Positions 23,001 to 36,900 of a stretch of 64,000 bases of DNA are shown in pieces. The DNA lies in assembly GCF_030704535.1 (NCBI RefSeq), contig NC_081823.1, forward strand, positions 3,876,501 to 3,940,500, in the 5' to 3' direction. Every line of letters starts with the position of its first letter. The first letter of the stretch is position 1. Position numbers and translations under genes: made by a program. Under the pieces are notes generated by a model that saw only the letters and a program-made list of their open reading frames with translations, had not been told where the DNA came from and searched no databases. This DNA is from Vitis vinifera. Taxonomy: Eukaryota > Streptophyta > Magnoliopsida > Vitales > Vitaceae.

Positions 23001-26000
23001 CAAAAAGTGATAATCATATGTTTAGTGATGAGAATCAATAGAATTGTTAGAGCTGCTCATACACTCATTTTAACAAGACATCTGCAGCATGTCTGTCTCA
23101 AAAACTTATCAAGACATATTAATCAGTCATATACCATGAGAAATTTATATGAATAGACTTACAAGGTCCAGACAGTTGGCCTTTATAACAATACTACTGT
23201 AATAAGTTGTATTAGTTTGTACAACTTGAATAAGATGTAACATTCAGGTATATGCTGTTTACTACAATTCACTGCTCTAACACTTGACAAATCATTTGAA
23301 AACTTGTCAGAGTGACTTGATCGGACAACTTTCATGTTGGCTCTGTAAAAATCATCATAGACAACTTGCCAGCGTTTTCAACTAACTCAGAAACTTGTTG
23401 CTCTTACAATTTTTAATGCAATTATGTGGTTTTTGGGTTGTTATAATATAACTAAAATCATTGTATATTTGTAACAATTCAGATCTTAGACTCGCTAAAT
23501 TGTGTTATAACGAATTAGTACAATAACAGAGACAATAGGATTATGCTAAGTATATACCATAGTGCTATAAACAGTGCAAAACATTAAATGGATACCTGAT
23601 TAACTAACTGGTGTTTAAATTTTTCCGGATGTAACTTTCGCTCGGAATGAAATGCATATGATACTCGAGCATCCATTCCTGTATAAAACAATCAAAAAGT
23701 GTTGCTTAGGAAACTGAGAAAAATATGATGGTATAATATCAATAGCAAATTATGAAGAGAAGATGCTCCTTTATGATAAATATGGTAGATACTTGAGCAT
23801 TCATCTCATTATGTTGTTGAAGGATTAAGAAATAAGTATTACAAGAAATAAGCATTTATGATAAATATGATTTGTGGGATACTCATTAGTTCCTTCCTAT
23901 TATTGTAGTTCTTAAAGATAATCAATAACCATTTCAGTTGATTTACTGGCGGCTGTCTGCAGGAGAGTCTCGAGAGGCACATCAAGGCACAGTATAGAAA
24001 CTCAAATTTCTTGACACTCAAGCCAATGAGACTGGAGCATACAAAGCATATATAATCACAGCTTGAGACCGAGAACTTGTAAGATTCGAGCTTTTAGACC
24101 AACAATAGAGGTTATCATTGCTAAAACTAAGATCCATTTAACGTAAGTCTTCAGAGTTTTGAACACAACCTAGCCCTGTAGCTGAGACATAAGGGCTTTC
24201 TAATATAAGCTGTAAAGTTACATAGAGTTCTGCAAGATCGGCTTTCTTGTTTGACCTAAGCAGTTGAACCAAGGCTTTCTTGAGCCAAGTTGAATGTGGG
24301 TGTTGCACTCTAATCACATCCATAAAACAAGATTGATATGAATTTCTATTCCAAAAAAAAAAAAAGGCATTTTATTATCACAAATGGCATCCACAGAATA
24401 ATCTTTTCAATGAGTTAATAGGAGAATAGATCATCATGGTTTCCACATCCTTATTTCAAGAGAACAAAATGAGTGCAGTGGGGCAAATTTTGTTCACTCA
24501 CTAATTGCCACGTGTCAATGAATTGTTAATCATAAATTGACATGAATCTTAAATAGCCAAATAAGAATTTATTATGTGACAAATAAAAAGAAGTCATGTG
24601 GCATGAATGGCTTCAAAAAAAATAATGTCACATGTCAAGTTTGAACATGTCATCCATGTCCTGCCATGTGCCACATGGGTCCCACAAGAAAGAAAAATAA
24701 TCTTGTGATAAATTACAAATGATAATAATAACTTAATAAGTTTTTATAATTAAAAAATATTAAACAATATAATTACCATAATAAACTAATTTATGATAAT
24801 TTAAATAAAGTTAATTATCAAAATAAAAATAATTATCTCTAGAAAATTAAGAGATAATATCAAAATAAAATTTTCAATCCCATATACAGAGGGTTCCACC
24901 CTTTTCCAAAGGGCACATTAGAGGCTAAAGACCAAAGAAGAATTGGAGAGAACTTTTGAAAATTTCTTGAAGAAGTTGAAGATTTCTCGAGGAATTTCAC
25001 AAATTCCTATGAAGTTTTGAAGACTTCAATCAAAGAAATCTAGTGTTTGTTTAGAAGATGTCTTTAATCCAGAATTAAGCATTAAAATCCTTGGAGGGTG
25101 TTTCTCTTTTTTGCAAGAAGAATTAGAGGATATATTACAGATTGTTCCCAAAACTCATAAATAATTCAAATTTACTTTTTTGTCCATAATTTTCTTGTCT
25201 AGGAAAATTTGTGCATACAATCAGATCAAGATTTTCAAAGTTTTTCACTTTGCTCTGCCTATTATTATAAAAGATGAAAATGTCCACTCATTCAGCAACA
25301 TTACAGAGTTAACTGTACCCTGTAAGTGCATAACTCATAGATATTATAACTTCTAAGGAGTAAAAACCAAATGTCATGAACCAATCTTACACTTCACACC
25401 AGGAGCAAACATGTAAGTTCATAATATTGGCAATCTCTTAAATAATACTTTTAAGCAATGACCTATCCATATTGTGATTTCTTTACCTGTATCCTGAGTG
25501 AGCTCTTGCCCTATCAATTGCATGTAAAACTCTAAGTATGAAGATTCATGCTTTCATATCATATCCATCCTTTTTGAAGCTAAATTTGAAGGAAGCTCAC
25601 TCAATCAGTAAAGAACTATATGTACCAGATTATTTGTTTAAGATCAAGGTTGTCATCCAAACTTCTGATAGAAAATTCCAGTGGCTGTTATGCTAAAACA
25701 TCCTTTTTCTTCTGTGAAGTTTATCTGTTAGGGACTGTTGAAAGAGAGAGAGAGAAAGGAGAAAAACCTTAATTCTCATTCATGTAATGTCTACTTACAA
25801 TTGAGATATATATATATACAAGGCTAGGAGTCCTAACTACCATACATGTGACCTATATTAACAAGGAAAGATAATATACTATAAATACATTATATTCAAC
25901 ACTCCCCCTCAAGCTGGAGCATATACGTCATATGCACCAAGCTTGTTACAAATATATTTAATCCTAGGACCTCTGAGAGATTTAGTGAAGATGTCTGCTA

Positions 26001-29000
26001 GTTGATCATTTGAATTGACAAAACTTGTAGCAACACATCCTGATGCGATCTTCTCTCTAATGAAATGACAGTCAACTTCAATATGCTTGGTCCTTTCATG
26101 AAAGACTGGATTGGATGCAATATGTAATGCGGCCTGGTTATCACAGATGAGTTTCATCTGTTCATCCTTTCCAAATCTCAACTCCTGAAGAAGATGTCTC
26201 AACCATATGAGTTCACATGTTGCCAAAGCCATAGCTCGATACTCGGCTTCAGCGCTAGATCTGGCCACTACATCTTGTTTCTTACTCTTCCAAGATATTA
26301 GATTACCTCCAATAAAAACACAGTACCCTGAAGTGGAACGTCTATCTGTGGGTGAGCCAGCCCAATCTGCATCTGTGTAACCAACAACTTGAGTATGACC
26401 TCTGTTCTCGTACAATACACCTTGGCCTGGTGTACTTTTGATATATCGAAGAATACGGATTACGGCATCCCAATGGCTATCACATGGTGACTGTAGGAAT
26501 TGACTAACAACACTCACAGGAAAAGAAATGTCTGGACGAGTAATGGTGAGATAGTTCAATTTACCTACGAGCCGTCGATATCTCCCGGGGTCTCCTAAAG
26601 GCTCCCCCTGTCCTGGTACAAGTTTGACATTCGGATCCATAGGTGTGTCTACCGGTTTACAGTCTAACATACCAGTTTCTTCCAGGATGTCTAAAGCATA
26701 CTTCCTTTGGGAAAGGACCACACCAGAACTGGATTGAGCTATCTCAATTCCCAAGAAATACTTGAGTTTCCCCAAGTCTTTGGTCTGAAAGTGGGTAAAA
26801 AGATGTTGCTTTAGTTTCTGAATACCATCCTGATCACTGCCTGTAATGACGATGTCGTCCACATAAACAACCAGATAAATACACTGCCCCAAGGAGTTAT
26901 GATGATAAAAAACTGAATGGTTTGTTGTACTGCGAAGCATGCCAAACTCTTGAACAACAGAACTAAAACGGCTAAACCATGCTCGAGGAGATTGTTTCAA
27001 GCCATATAGAGAACGGCGTAACCTGCACACTAAACCAGACTCCCCCTGAGCAACAAAACCAGGAGGTTGCTCCATATAAACTTCCTCGGCAAGATCACCA
27101 TGAAGGAAGGCATTTTTAATATCCAACTGATAAAGAGGCCAAGAACACATAGCAGCCATGGAGAGAAGCAAGCGGACAGAAGCAATCTTGGCAACAGGTG
27201 AGAATGTGTCACCATAATCAGAACCATAAACTTGAGTATAGCCTTTAGCAACTAAGCGGGCCTTAAGGCGATCAACCTGACCATCAGGACCAACCTTAAC
27301 TGCATAGACCCAACGACAACCAACTGTAGATTTACCAGAGGGTAAAACAACAAGATCCCAAGTGCCATTAGAGTGCAGAGCAGCCATTTCATCCACCATT
27401 GCCTGTCGCCAGCCTGGATGGGAAAGAGCTTCATGGGTGCTCTTTGGAAGAGAAACAGAGGATATAGCAGAAACAAAAGCAGAATAGGGTGAAGATAATC
27501 GATGATAACTCAAAAAATTGTAAATAGGATGAGGATTACGAGTAGAGCGAGTACCTTTCCGAACAGCAATGGGTAAGTCATTAGGAGACGGCAGAGCCGG
27601 GGCAGGTGAAGCCGAAGGGATAGGAAGTGAGTCAGTAGGTGCCTCAGGAAAAGGGAGAGGAGCAACGACACGAGGGCGACGATGATAAACCTGAAGTGGT
27701 CGAGGGGGCATAGCATCAGGTGGGGAGACAATGGGAATGGGCAAGACTTCAGAAACAGGAAGAGACTCAGAAGTGGTGGAAAAGAATGGTGAGTCCTCAA
27801 AGAAGGTGACATCAGCGGAGATAAAGTATCGATGAGTCTCAAGGGAATAACAACGATAACCCTTCTGAAGTCTGGAATATCCCAAGAAGAGGCACTTCAT
27901 GGCTTTGGCGGAAAGCTTGTCCTGTCCAGGAGTGAGAATATGAACAAAGCAAGTACAACCAAAGACACGAGGAGGAAGGAAATAAAGTGGTTGGTCAGGG
28001 AAAAGAAGGGAGTGAGGAATCTGATCGTGTAAGACAGAGGAGGGCATACGATTAATCAAATAACAAGCGGTAAGAACAGCGTCCCCCCAAAAACGAAAAG
28101 GAACGTGACTATGGAGGAGGAGAGTACGAGCTGTCTCAACAAGATGTCGATTCTTGCGTTCAGCTACCCCATTTTGTTGAGGAGTATGAGCACAAGAAGA
28201 CTGATGAAGAATCCCATGATGAGACATAAACGAAGTAAATTGGGCTGAAAAGTATTCCCTGGCATTGTCACTGCGTAACACACGAATAGAAATATTGAAC
28301 TGGGTTTGGATTTCAGTATAAAATTTCTGGAAAATAGAAAATAACTCAGCTCGATTTTTCATTAAAAATAACCAAGTACATCGAGAATAGTCATCAATGA
28401 AAGTGACAAAATACTGAAATCCTAAAGTAGACGCAGTCCGACAAGGACCCCAAACATCAGTGTGGACAAGCTCAAAAGGAGACTTTGCCCGATTATTCAA
28501 ACGCTTTGGGAACGAGACACGAGTATGTTTCCCAAGCTGACATGACTCACACGGAAGCGACGACAAAGTGGAAAAACGAGGAACCATCTTCTGGAACTTG
28601 GAGAGACTAGGGTGGCCCAGACGATTGTGAATGAGGAGAGGAGCATCAGTGGAAATGCAAACTGCAGGAGATGAATCTGAGGTGAGGTGATAGAGGCCTT
28701 GAGACTCACGTCCTATGCCAATCGTCTTCCCCGTACTCCGGTCCTGCAAGGTCACAAATTTATCAGAAAAGGTAATAGAACAATTAAGAGTACGAGTGAT
28801 TTTGCTGATGGAAATAAGATTAAAAGGACATTCAGGAGTATAAAGGACAGAAGTGAGAGGTAGAGAAGGCAGAGGAAGGGCCAAACCAATACCTTTAGCC
28901 ACAGTTTGAGAACCATTAGCTAAGGTAACAGTAGGTAAATCAGAGGTAGTAGTAATAGAGGAGAAAAGATCCTTATTACCAGATAGGTGATCAGATGCTC

Positions 29001-30951
29001 TAGAATCTAGAATCCAGGGTCCAAGAGAAGATGTGTGGGTAAGGCAGGCAGAGGCATTACTAGGCTGGGCAACAGAGGCAATAGAAGCCTGAGATGTCTG
29101 AGATGCGGAGGAGCTCGGAGGCTGAGGCAGCGGAGAATCAGAGGACTGGGCCATATGGGCAGTGCGAGGAGGTCTTCCATGTAACTGATAGCAACGATCG
29201 CGAGTGTGGCCAAGTTTATTGCAATAGGTGCAATGAGGACGTTGGCCTCTACCTCGGGTACCACTGCGTCCTCCTCGAGAGGTAGTTTGAGAAACTAACA
29301 CAGAAGAATCTGAAGCGCTATCAGATGGCAAAGTCTGAGTGGACGAGATACGGAGGAGGCGAGCAAACACATCATCCAAGGACGGAACTGATGAACTACC
29401 AAGAATCTGATCACGAATAGGCTCAAGATCCGGACGGAGGCCAATAAGAGTAAGGACCATGAAGAACTTGTCAAGCTGTGTTTGTTGAGCCCCAACATCA
29501 GGAGTAAGAGGCATCACAGTCAAGAACTGCTCCTTAAGAGAGGCAATCTGACCAATATAAGTAGATAGATCCAAGTCCTGTTGGCTGAGATGGACAATAG
29601 CAGAAGCCACCTTATAAAGACGCTGGATATCATTCGTGTATAATCCTTTGGCCTGAGTCCAAAATTTAAAACAAGTTTTATAGGCCTGAAGATGAAGAAG
29701 AATCCGGGGATCAACCGATTGCCATAATACACTACATAACTGTGCATCTATCTTCCTCCACTGTACGCGGTCAATCTCAGGGATATCTGCCTCCTAGGAA
29801 ACCAAGTGATCCTCATATCCTTGACCCATAAACCAAAGTTCAACAGAGGCAGACCAGGAAAGATAATTTTCACTGCCAACCAATTTCTCTGAGGTAATCA
29901 TAGGAGATCCAGAGATAACAGAGGTAAAGATCTGATTTTTGGTGGTCATATTCACGTATTTGGATCGAAGAAAGCCCTAATACGGCTTCAGATTGCGGCG
30001 TGGCACCACCGAAAAAGGGAGACGGCCTCAGATCGCAACGTGGTACCACCAGAAAGGTAGATGAACACTTCCCAAGGCACGTGCAGGGATTGGGGTGGAG
30101 AGAAAGTAGCCGGAACTTCGCCGGAAAGGCTGTTGGGAGGGCTGACGGAGACAAAAATCCCCAAAAGAGGTACGTGCAGGGCTCGGATGGGAGAACCAGG
30201 TAGGTAGGGATGCTGGTCAGCGGCAGGCGAGGCTGGAGGAGGAGGCGCGTCGCCGGAAAAGGCCTCACGCGCCCTCACGCGCCGGCGCGTGAGATGCAGT
30301 CGCCGGCCGGAAAATGGAGCGTGGCCGGCGCGTGGATCCTCTTTTGATGCTGGTGCCTTCACAAAAGTTGGAGATCTCCTCCAAGCGCTCCTTCTGGTAT
30401 GGTCAGTGTCGGAAAAATAGGTTGCCGGGAAATTTCGCCGGAAAGTTCGCCGGAAAATTTTGCCGGCGGTGAGTGGTTTCTAACGATGATCCGACTGACC
30501 GGAAAGTGTTGGGAGATGGGGAGGGTGACCGGAAAGAAACACAGTCACCGGAAGGTTTCCCGGAGTTGATGACACGGGAAACAGGAAAGAATTAGGTTTT
30601 CTTCCTTGGCTCTGATACCATGTTGAAAGAGAGAGAGAGAAAGGAGAAAAACCTTAATTCTCATTCATGTAATGTCTACTTACAATTGAGATATATATAT
30701 ATACAAGGCTAGGAGTCCTAACTACCATACATGTGACCTATATTAACAAGGAAAGATAATATACTATAAATACATTATATTCAACAGGGACAAACATCCT
30801 TCAATCATATGTTTTTGGGTCTTTTTTTGTCCTCATTACTCCTCAGGTATAACCAGTATTCTACCATTTATTATGGTTGTGCCCCCTTGGCATTCTTCTG
30901 TACTATTGTCCATTGTTCTTCGCCTGGAACAAAACATGTGTACATATATAC

Positions 30952-30982
<31 letters not shown>

Positions 30983-33900
30983 TGTATGTTTGCATGTATG
31001 TGTAGTAGTAAAAATAAAAATCTTACTTTAGCAAGAAGCCAAAGAAGAATAGGGACAAATATATGTCCTAGAATGCAATGTGTTACAACCCGATTTTAAT
31101 GACTTTCTCAAATAACAATTGAGTAGAATATTAAATTTTTGTATAACTTCATAAAGGAGCAAACTATATAGGAACTCTGCTTAACTGAAATCTCTTACCC
31201 ACGCTGAAATAGTTCCAAAAGCCACCCTGAAATGTGCAGCATCCCTCCTGAAAATATCCAACCAAAATTTGCTCACGAGCATGTAAAAAAGCAAGGTCTC
31301 ATATGAAGCAAGAATGGATCACAAGGGAAATCAAGCAAGAAAAAGAAAGATGCTATGAATTGTCACTTCAACATTTGAGTATCTAATTGTTTTCTTTACA
31401 ACCAAGCTTGAGTTGCACCTGTTGGAACATGAAGTCTTCAGGAATAAATTACCACACAGTGATAAGGATGGTTGATTACTATCAATACAATGGAAGTTCA
31501 ACAAGTTCTATTTGTGGGGTTAAAAAAAATCTCAGATATCATAGAATTAGGAAGGTCAAGGTAGTTTATGTTTTGGAATGACTGTTTGTCTTTCTTTGGT
31601 TTTATCATTATGCGGTGATTATGTTTTTTCTGATTAAAAAATATATCATAAAAGAAATTGTAGCCATGTCCTTAAATGCTATTGAATCAGTATTAAAGAA
31701 AAAAAATCGATAGGCAATAAAATATGTATATACACAAAAAAAAAAAAAAAGTACACTAAAGTACACAAGACGCATACAACAGGTACAAAATGGCCAAGCC
31801 ACAAAAGAGAACACAAAAAACAACTCTCTCCCACAATAAGATCCTAACCAATCAACAAAATCAATCCAAGGCATGGTCATTTTTAATGTACATCCTCACC
31901 TATGATAAGAGTTTACTAAGGAAAAAACAATTCAACTCTTGATTCGACATTTCATCATTTTCAAATGCTTGTCATTTCTTTCATTCCACGATGTCCAAAA
32001 AATGCATAGAGAAGCGTCTCTATAAACCCTCTTCCCATTTCTACCTACGAAGGAGTCATGCTAGCTTAATAGAGTTTCCATGCTAGCTTAATAGAGTTTC
32101 TTTCCATAGTCATGGAAGGAAGTACCCAAACCATGCCAAATAAGGAGACCACCAACAATTTCTATAGAACCCTTGATTTGAGATAGTGAAGAAGAATATG
32201 ATTAATTGATTTCCCTTCAATTTTATCAAAAAAAAAAAAAAAAATCTATTTGCCAACACCCACCCTTTTCTTTAGAATTGATATATTGTCATTTCCCAAG
32301 CAAAAAATATATATATATATATGTTTTAGTCGAGACCCAAGAATTCCAGATAATGTCCAAAGGGAAAGGAATTTTTTTTTTTTTTTTTTTTGATAGATAA
32401 AGAGAATTATATTAAATGGAAATAGGAAGCACCAAAATAGTGCCCTCTAAGTATACAGGGAGTATACAAAAGCAGCTTAAAGGCTCGAAACCAAGGGAGG
32501 AGGAAATAAACAACAAAACCCCTATCCTTACTTGAGCCTAGCCACTCAAAAAAGCTAACAAGAGAAGAAGGGCTCGAAACCATAAACACCCTAACCCAAG
32601 ACCAAAGATTAAATACAAAAGAATATTTTAGTCTTTGAAGCGAAAACTCCTCATTCTCAAAAGCTAACAAATTCCTTTCCTTCTAGACTGACCAAAAAAT
32701 ACATAAGGGGGCCATTTGTCAAGCCTTTTTACGGGTTTTCCCAACAAATGCTCCATGCCATCCAATGAGAGTTTCCTTCACTAAACCAGAGAGAACCCAA
32801 GCCACACCAAATAGGGAGAAAAGAAGATTCCACAATGCTCGCGTCTTTACACAATGAAGTAAAAGGCGATCCACCGTTTCTACTTCAGAAAGGCATAGAA
32901 AACACTTATTTGCCAAAGAGTACCCCCTCCTTTGGAGTTGCTCCAAAGTTAAGATTTTACCCCAGGAAGCCTCCCAAGCAAAGAAAGCTACCTTAGGAGG
33001 CACATTTGCCCTCCAAATACTATCAGAAGGGAACAAAGAAGAACCTCTGGGCTCCAGAATAGAATAAAGTGACTTGACTGAAAAAGCTCCACTCTTAGAT
33101 GTTGTCCACACCACTTTATCCTTGTCCTCCCTTTGCACCCTAAAGGCTTAGATCTTAAGCATAAAACGCTCCACCATCTCAATCTCTCAATCATTAAACG
33201 CCCTTGAAAAAAAAAGGGTCCAACCATCCCCAACACCGCCTGGGCTTCAAACATCCGCAACCCAAGCATCTTTAGCCAAGGAAATGTCAAATAAAGAAGG
33301 GAATGACTCGCAAAGAGGCTCATCACCACACCACTTGTCCTTCCAGAATCTCACTCTCCTACCACAACCCACACGGTAGGCTAAACTGCTTTTCAGACAC
33401 AACCACTCCTTTCTAATTGCTTTCCAAAGCCCGACACCATACCTCCCGCTTACGGCCCGAGTGCACCATCCCCCCTCCTCTACACCATATTTGTGACTGA
33501 TGACTTGCTTCCACAAAGCCTCACTTTCAATGGCAAAGCACCAATTCCACATACTCAAGAGAGCTTTATTCATCAAAGCTAAATTTCTCACACCCAAACC
33601 ACCTTTCTCTCTTTCCAAGCAAACCAAGTTCCACCTAACAAGATGTGGCCTCTACACAAGAGCTCCTCTACCCCACAGAAAATCCCTCTGAATCTTCTCC
33701 AACTCAACCTTACTTTTCTAGGCAAATAAAAGAGAGACATAAAGTAAATACGCATGCTGGAGAGAGTGCTCCGGATTAGAGTTAGTTTTCCTCCTTTTGA
33801 TATACACTGTCTCTTCCACATTGCAAGCCTTTTTCGAAACCTCTTTTCGACTCCATCCCAAACCACCTCTGATTTGAAGGGTGCTCCTAAAGGCAGGCCC

Positions 33901-36900
33901 AAATAACAAGATGGCAGACCACCCACTTTACAACCTAACTCCAAGGCCAAATCCTCTATATCGTGCTCCCTTCCCACCGGGATAAGCTCACTTTTCTCCA
34001 AATTAACTCTCAACCCTGAGCAAGCTTCAAACCACATGAGAAGTCAGCTTAGATACGTCAACTGATCATGAGACTCCTCACAAAATACCAAAGTATCATC
34101 CGCAAACAGCAAGTGTGAGATCCAAATGGAAATGAATTGAGTTCCCTAACCCTAAGAAAAAAAGAGGGATTTGACAAAAAAAAAAAACCATTTTTTGACT
34201 GCTTCCAAATCATCTTATCGATATCTTCACTTTTCATAGAATTATCCTACAATCTTGAGAAAAAAAACTCAAAAATAACTAATTCTCAATCATTAAAGTG
34301 TCTAAAGAAACAAGGATTCCAATAACCATGTCCCTCTATCACATCCCATAAATCCATCATGGAAGCATCATTGTGCGATGATAAAGCATACCAAGAAGGA
34401 AAAGATACACACAAAGGTTACTTCCCACATCATCTATTCTTTCAGAACTTCACCCTCATTCCATTACCTCCTACAAAAGGAACCATACTATTAAGGATAT
34501 CTCATCCATTCCTGATAGCTTTCCAAACCCCTAATCCTATACTCATCTCTCATGAAGCAAGAATGTCAATCCCATTATTTCTTCACATACTTCCCTGTTG
34601 TGGCTTGTTCCCAAACAACATCCTCTTCAGAAGTGAACCACCAGCACCACTTAACAAGGAAGGCTTGATTAAGAGATGTAAGACTTCTAATGGCTAGACC
34701 ACCCTTGCTCTTATCTAAGTATATAGTAGCCCTTTAACTAAATGAGACCTTTTCTTTAGAGCCTCACCTCTCAATAGAAAATCTTTTTGAACCTTCTCTA
34801 GTCTCAACCTTGTCTTTCTAAGGATAGCAAACAAGGACATGTGGTAGATAGGCATACTTAATAAAGTGCTTCAAATCAATGTGAGTCTTCCTCCTTTAGA
34901 AATGTAGTGTCTTTTCCACATTGACAACCTTCAACTAAACCTCTCATCCACCCCAACCCAAACTAAATTTAATATAAATAGACCACCTAAAAGCAAACTT
35001 AAGTAAGAAGATAGAAGCATTCTTACCTTGCAACCAACTCCAATGCCAACTCCTTCACATTAGCTTAACCCCTCCACACCTAATTGAGATCAACTCACTT
35101 TTATCCAAGTTTATTTTTAGTTTTAATATTCCTTCAAACTACATGAGTATCCAACTTAAATAAACCATTTGATCTTGAGAACCCTTGCAAAATATTAGAG
35201 CATTTTTTCCCATCACCTTCAAACTTGACAAAAAACCACCTTTCACGACCTTTTCCAAGAGACAACTCAACACTTTCATAATCAACACAAAAAAATACAT
35301 TGAGAGAAGGGCCTCTTGTCTTAGACTTATAAAGCTCTAAACAAAATCGAAGGGAGTTCTATTAATAAGCAATGAGAACCTTGATGCGGATACGCAACAC
35401 CATATAATCAACCCAATCCATTTCTTACCAAATCCTATCTTTTGAAGAACACTATAAAAAAAGTCCAATTAACATGGTCATACGCCTTTTCAATATCAAA
35501 TTTACAAATTAGTCCACTAGAATCATTCTTCAACTTGGAGTGAATTCTATGACATTTTAGGAGAGAATTCTCAACTTCATTGGCTAATAGACACCAATTC
35601 TCAACCTGGCTTACCATTTTACACTTCCCTTCCTCCTGTTCCATTATAATTCACCAAGCATTCCAACCTCCTTAACTCTTTTTCAACTTTTAAAAATAAT
35701 GTTTTCCTCTTTCTCTTTGCAATTTCTTAACCCTTCAACCCTTCTTTCTCACCTTCATTTTCTTAGGAAAGCCAATATTTCTTCCTTAAAGCCCTCAGTC
35801 GACATTCCTGACCAGATGTTGAATACAATCAAGCTAATATTGGGCCAATCTTTTGAAAGATTCGCCTTTTCCTTGTCCTCATACGTAGATACTACTTTGA
35901 TACCATCCTCCAAAGCCCTAAGACTCTTAAAACCCCACTCCACTTGCAACTAGTTAGAAGCACCCATTAAAGGAGAAGAGAAGATTGTGCTCCCAAAGGT
36001 AAAGGAAGAACTAGGAATTCTAGAAGCTTCCGTCACCATAGCTTCATCCGTGCATAAAGAACAACCCACCAACAACGCAATTTCCTACCAAGGCCCCATC
36101 TCAAGGTTGATGAAGTTGTTTGTAACTCCACTCCACAACGAAATAATTGTGTTGCCATCATTGTTCACAATTGGGAGTTTCACATTGTGATGATGACCAT
36201 GGCCAAGGGTGCTCCTCTTCAACGAAGCTCCAAAAGATCTTTCCACTAGGCTTTGAGAGCTTTGTGATTCATTAAAAGACAAAATTGTTTTCCTATTACA
36301 TTTAGGATTAGGAGTAAACCTATAAATACCTAATTAGAGTTAGGTTTGTTAACAGTTTTTATTATTCATATTATACATTAATTTTCTTAAAATCTCCCTT
36401 TTGAATTATATTCCAAGAAGAGTGTTTTTATAATCCCCTTCTTTGCCATTGCACCACAAAATCAAGAAAAACAAGAGAATAAAGATTCAAAAGCAGATTT
36501 CTGAGTCATCAATGTCTTTTGCATTTTATGCTTCCAGTTAAAACATGACTTAGTTACTTACAAACAGAAAGACATGCCTAATATGTGAGGGTAATAGTAA
36601 ACATAAAGAAATCTTACCATGTTCAGTTTTTTTGTTGGGTAGACATGCTGAGATGCATGCAAAGAATGGGGTAGCTCAAGAGTTGGGTCATAAGAACCTT
36701 CTTCAGGAGGTCTCATTCTCAAGGTAATATACCAACTATAACAAAATGAATGGCATTAGTATCCAAAAATTGAAACTTAGAAATTCAACTAAATGACAAG
36801 GGATTCCCATTTCAAATATAGCTAGACCAAGAAAATTGTAAACGAGTTCAAGAAAGAGGAAAAATAAAAGCAACCTCCACTAGATATAGGTTTAATATTT

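Larger units (their letters stand above)
25736..30786 (-). mobile_element. Full-length Ty1/Copia LTR retrotransposon, 5.05 kb
   Basis: Complete element inserted in the DGK intron between the exons at 23596-23678 and 31199-31247, same orientation as the gene. The two 166-bp LTRs appear identical and start TGTTGAAAG and end TTCAACA. The insertion is flanked by a perfect 5-bp duplication GGGAC (25731-25735 and 30787-30791). A primer-binding site complementary to initiator Met tRNA adjoins the 5' LTR, and a G-rich polypurine tract adjoins the 3' LTR. One long gag-pol frame runs from 29949 to 25909, in Copia order (gag, protease, integrase, RT, RNase H), but with lesions. The LTR match means a recent insertion. 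Confidence 0.95.

Noticed and set aside
29870-30362. Open frames of 124-132 aa on the minus strand and 67 aa on the plus strand
   Set aside because: They fall in the GC-rich untranslated leader and gag start of the Copia element, in the wrong frame.
34359-34697. 112-aa plus-strand frame
   Set aside because: Antisense to decayed LINE reverse transcriptase sequence.
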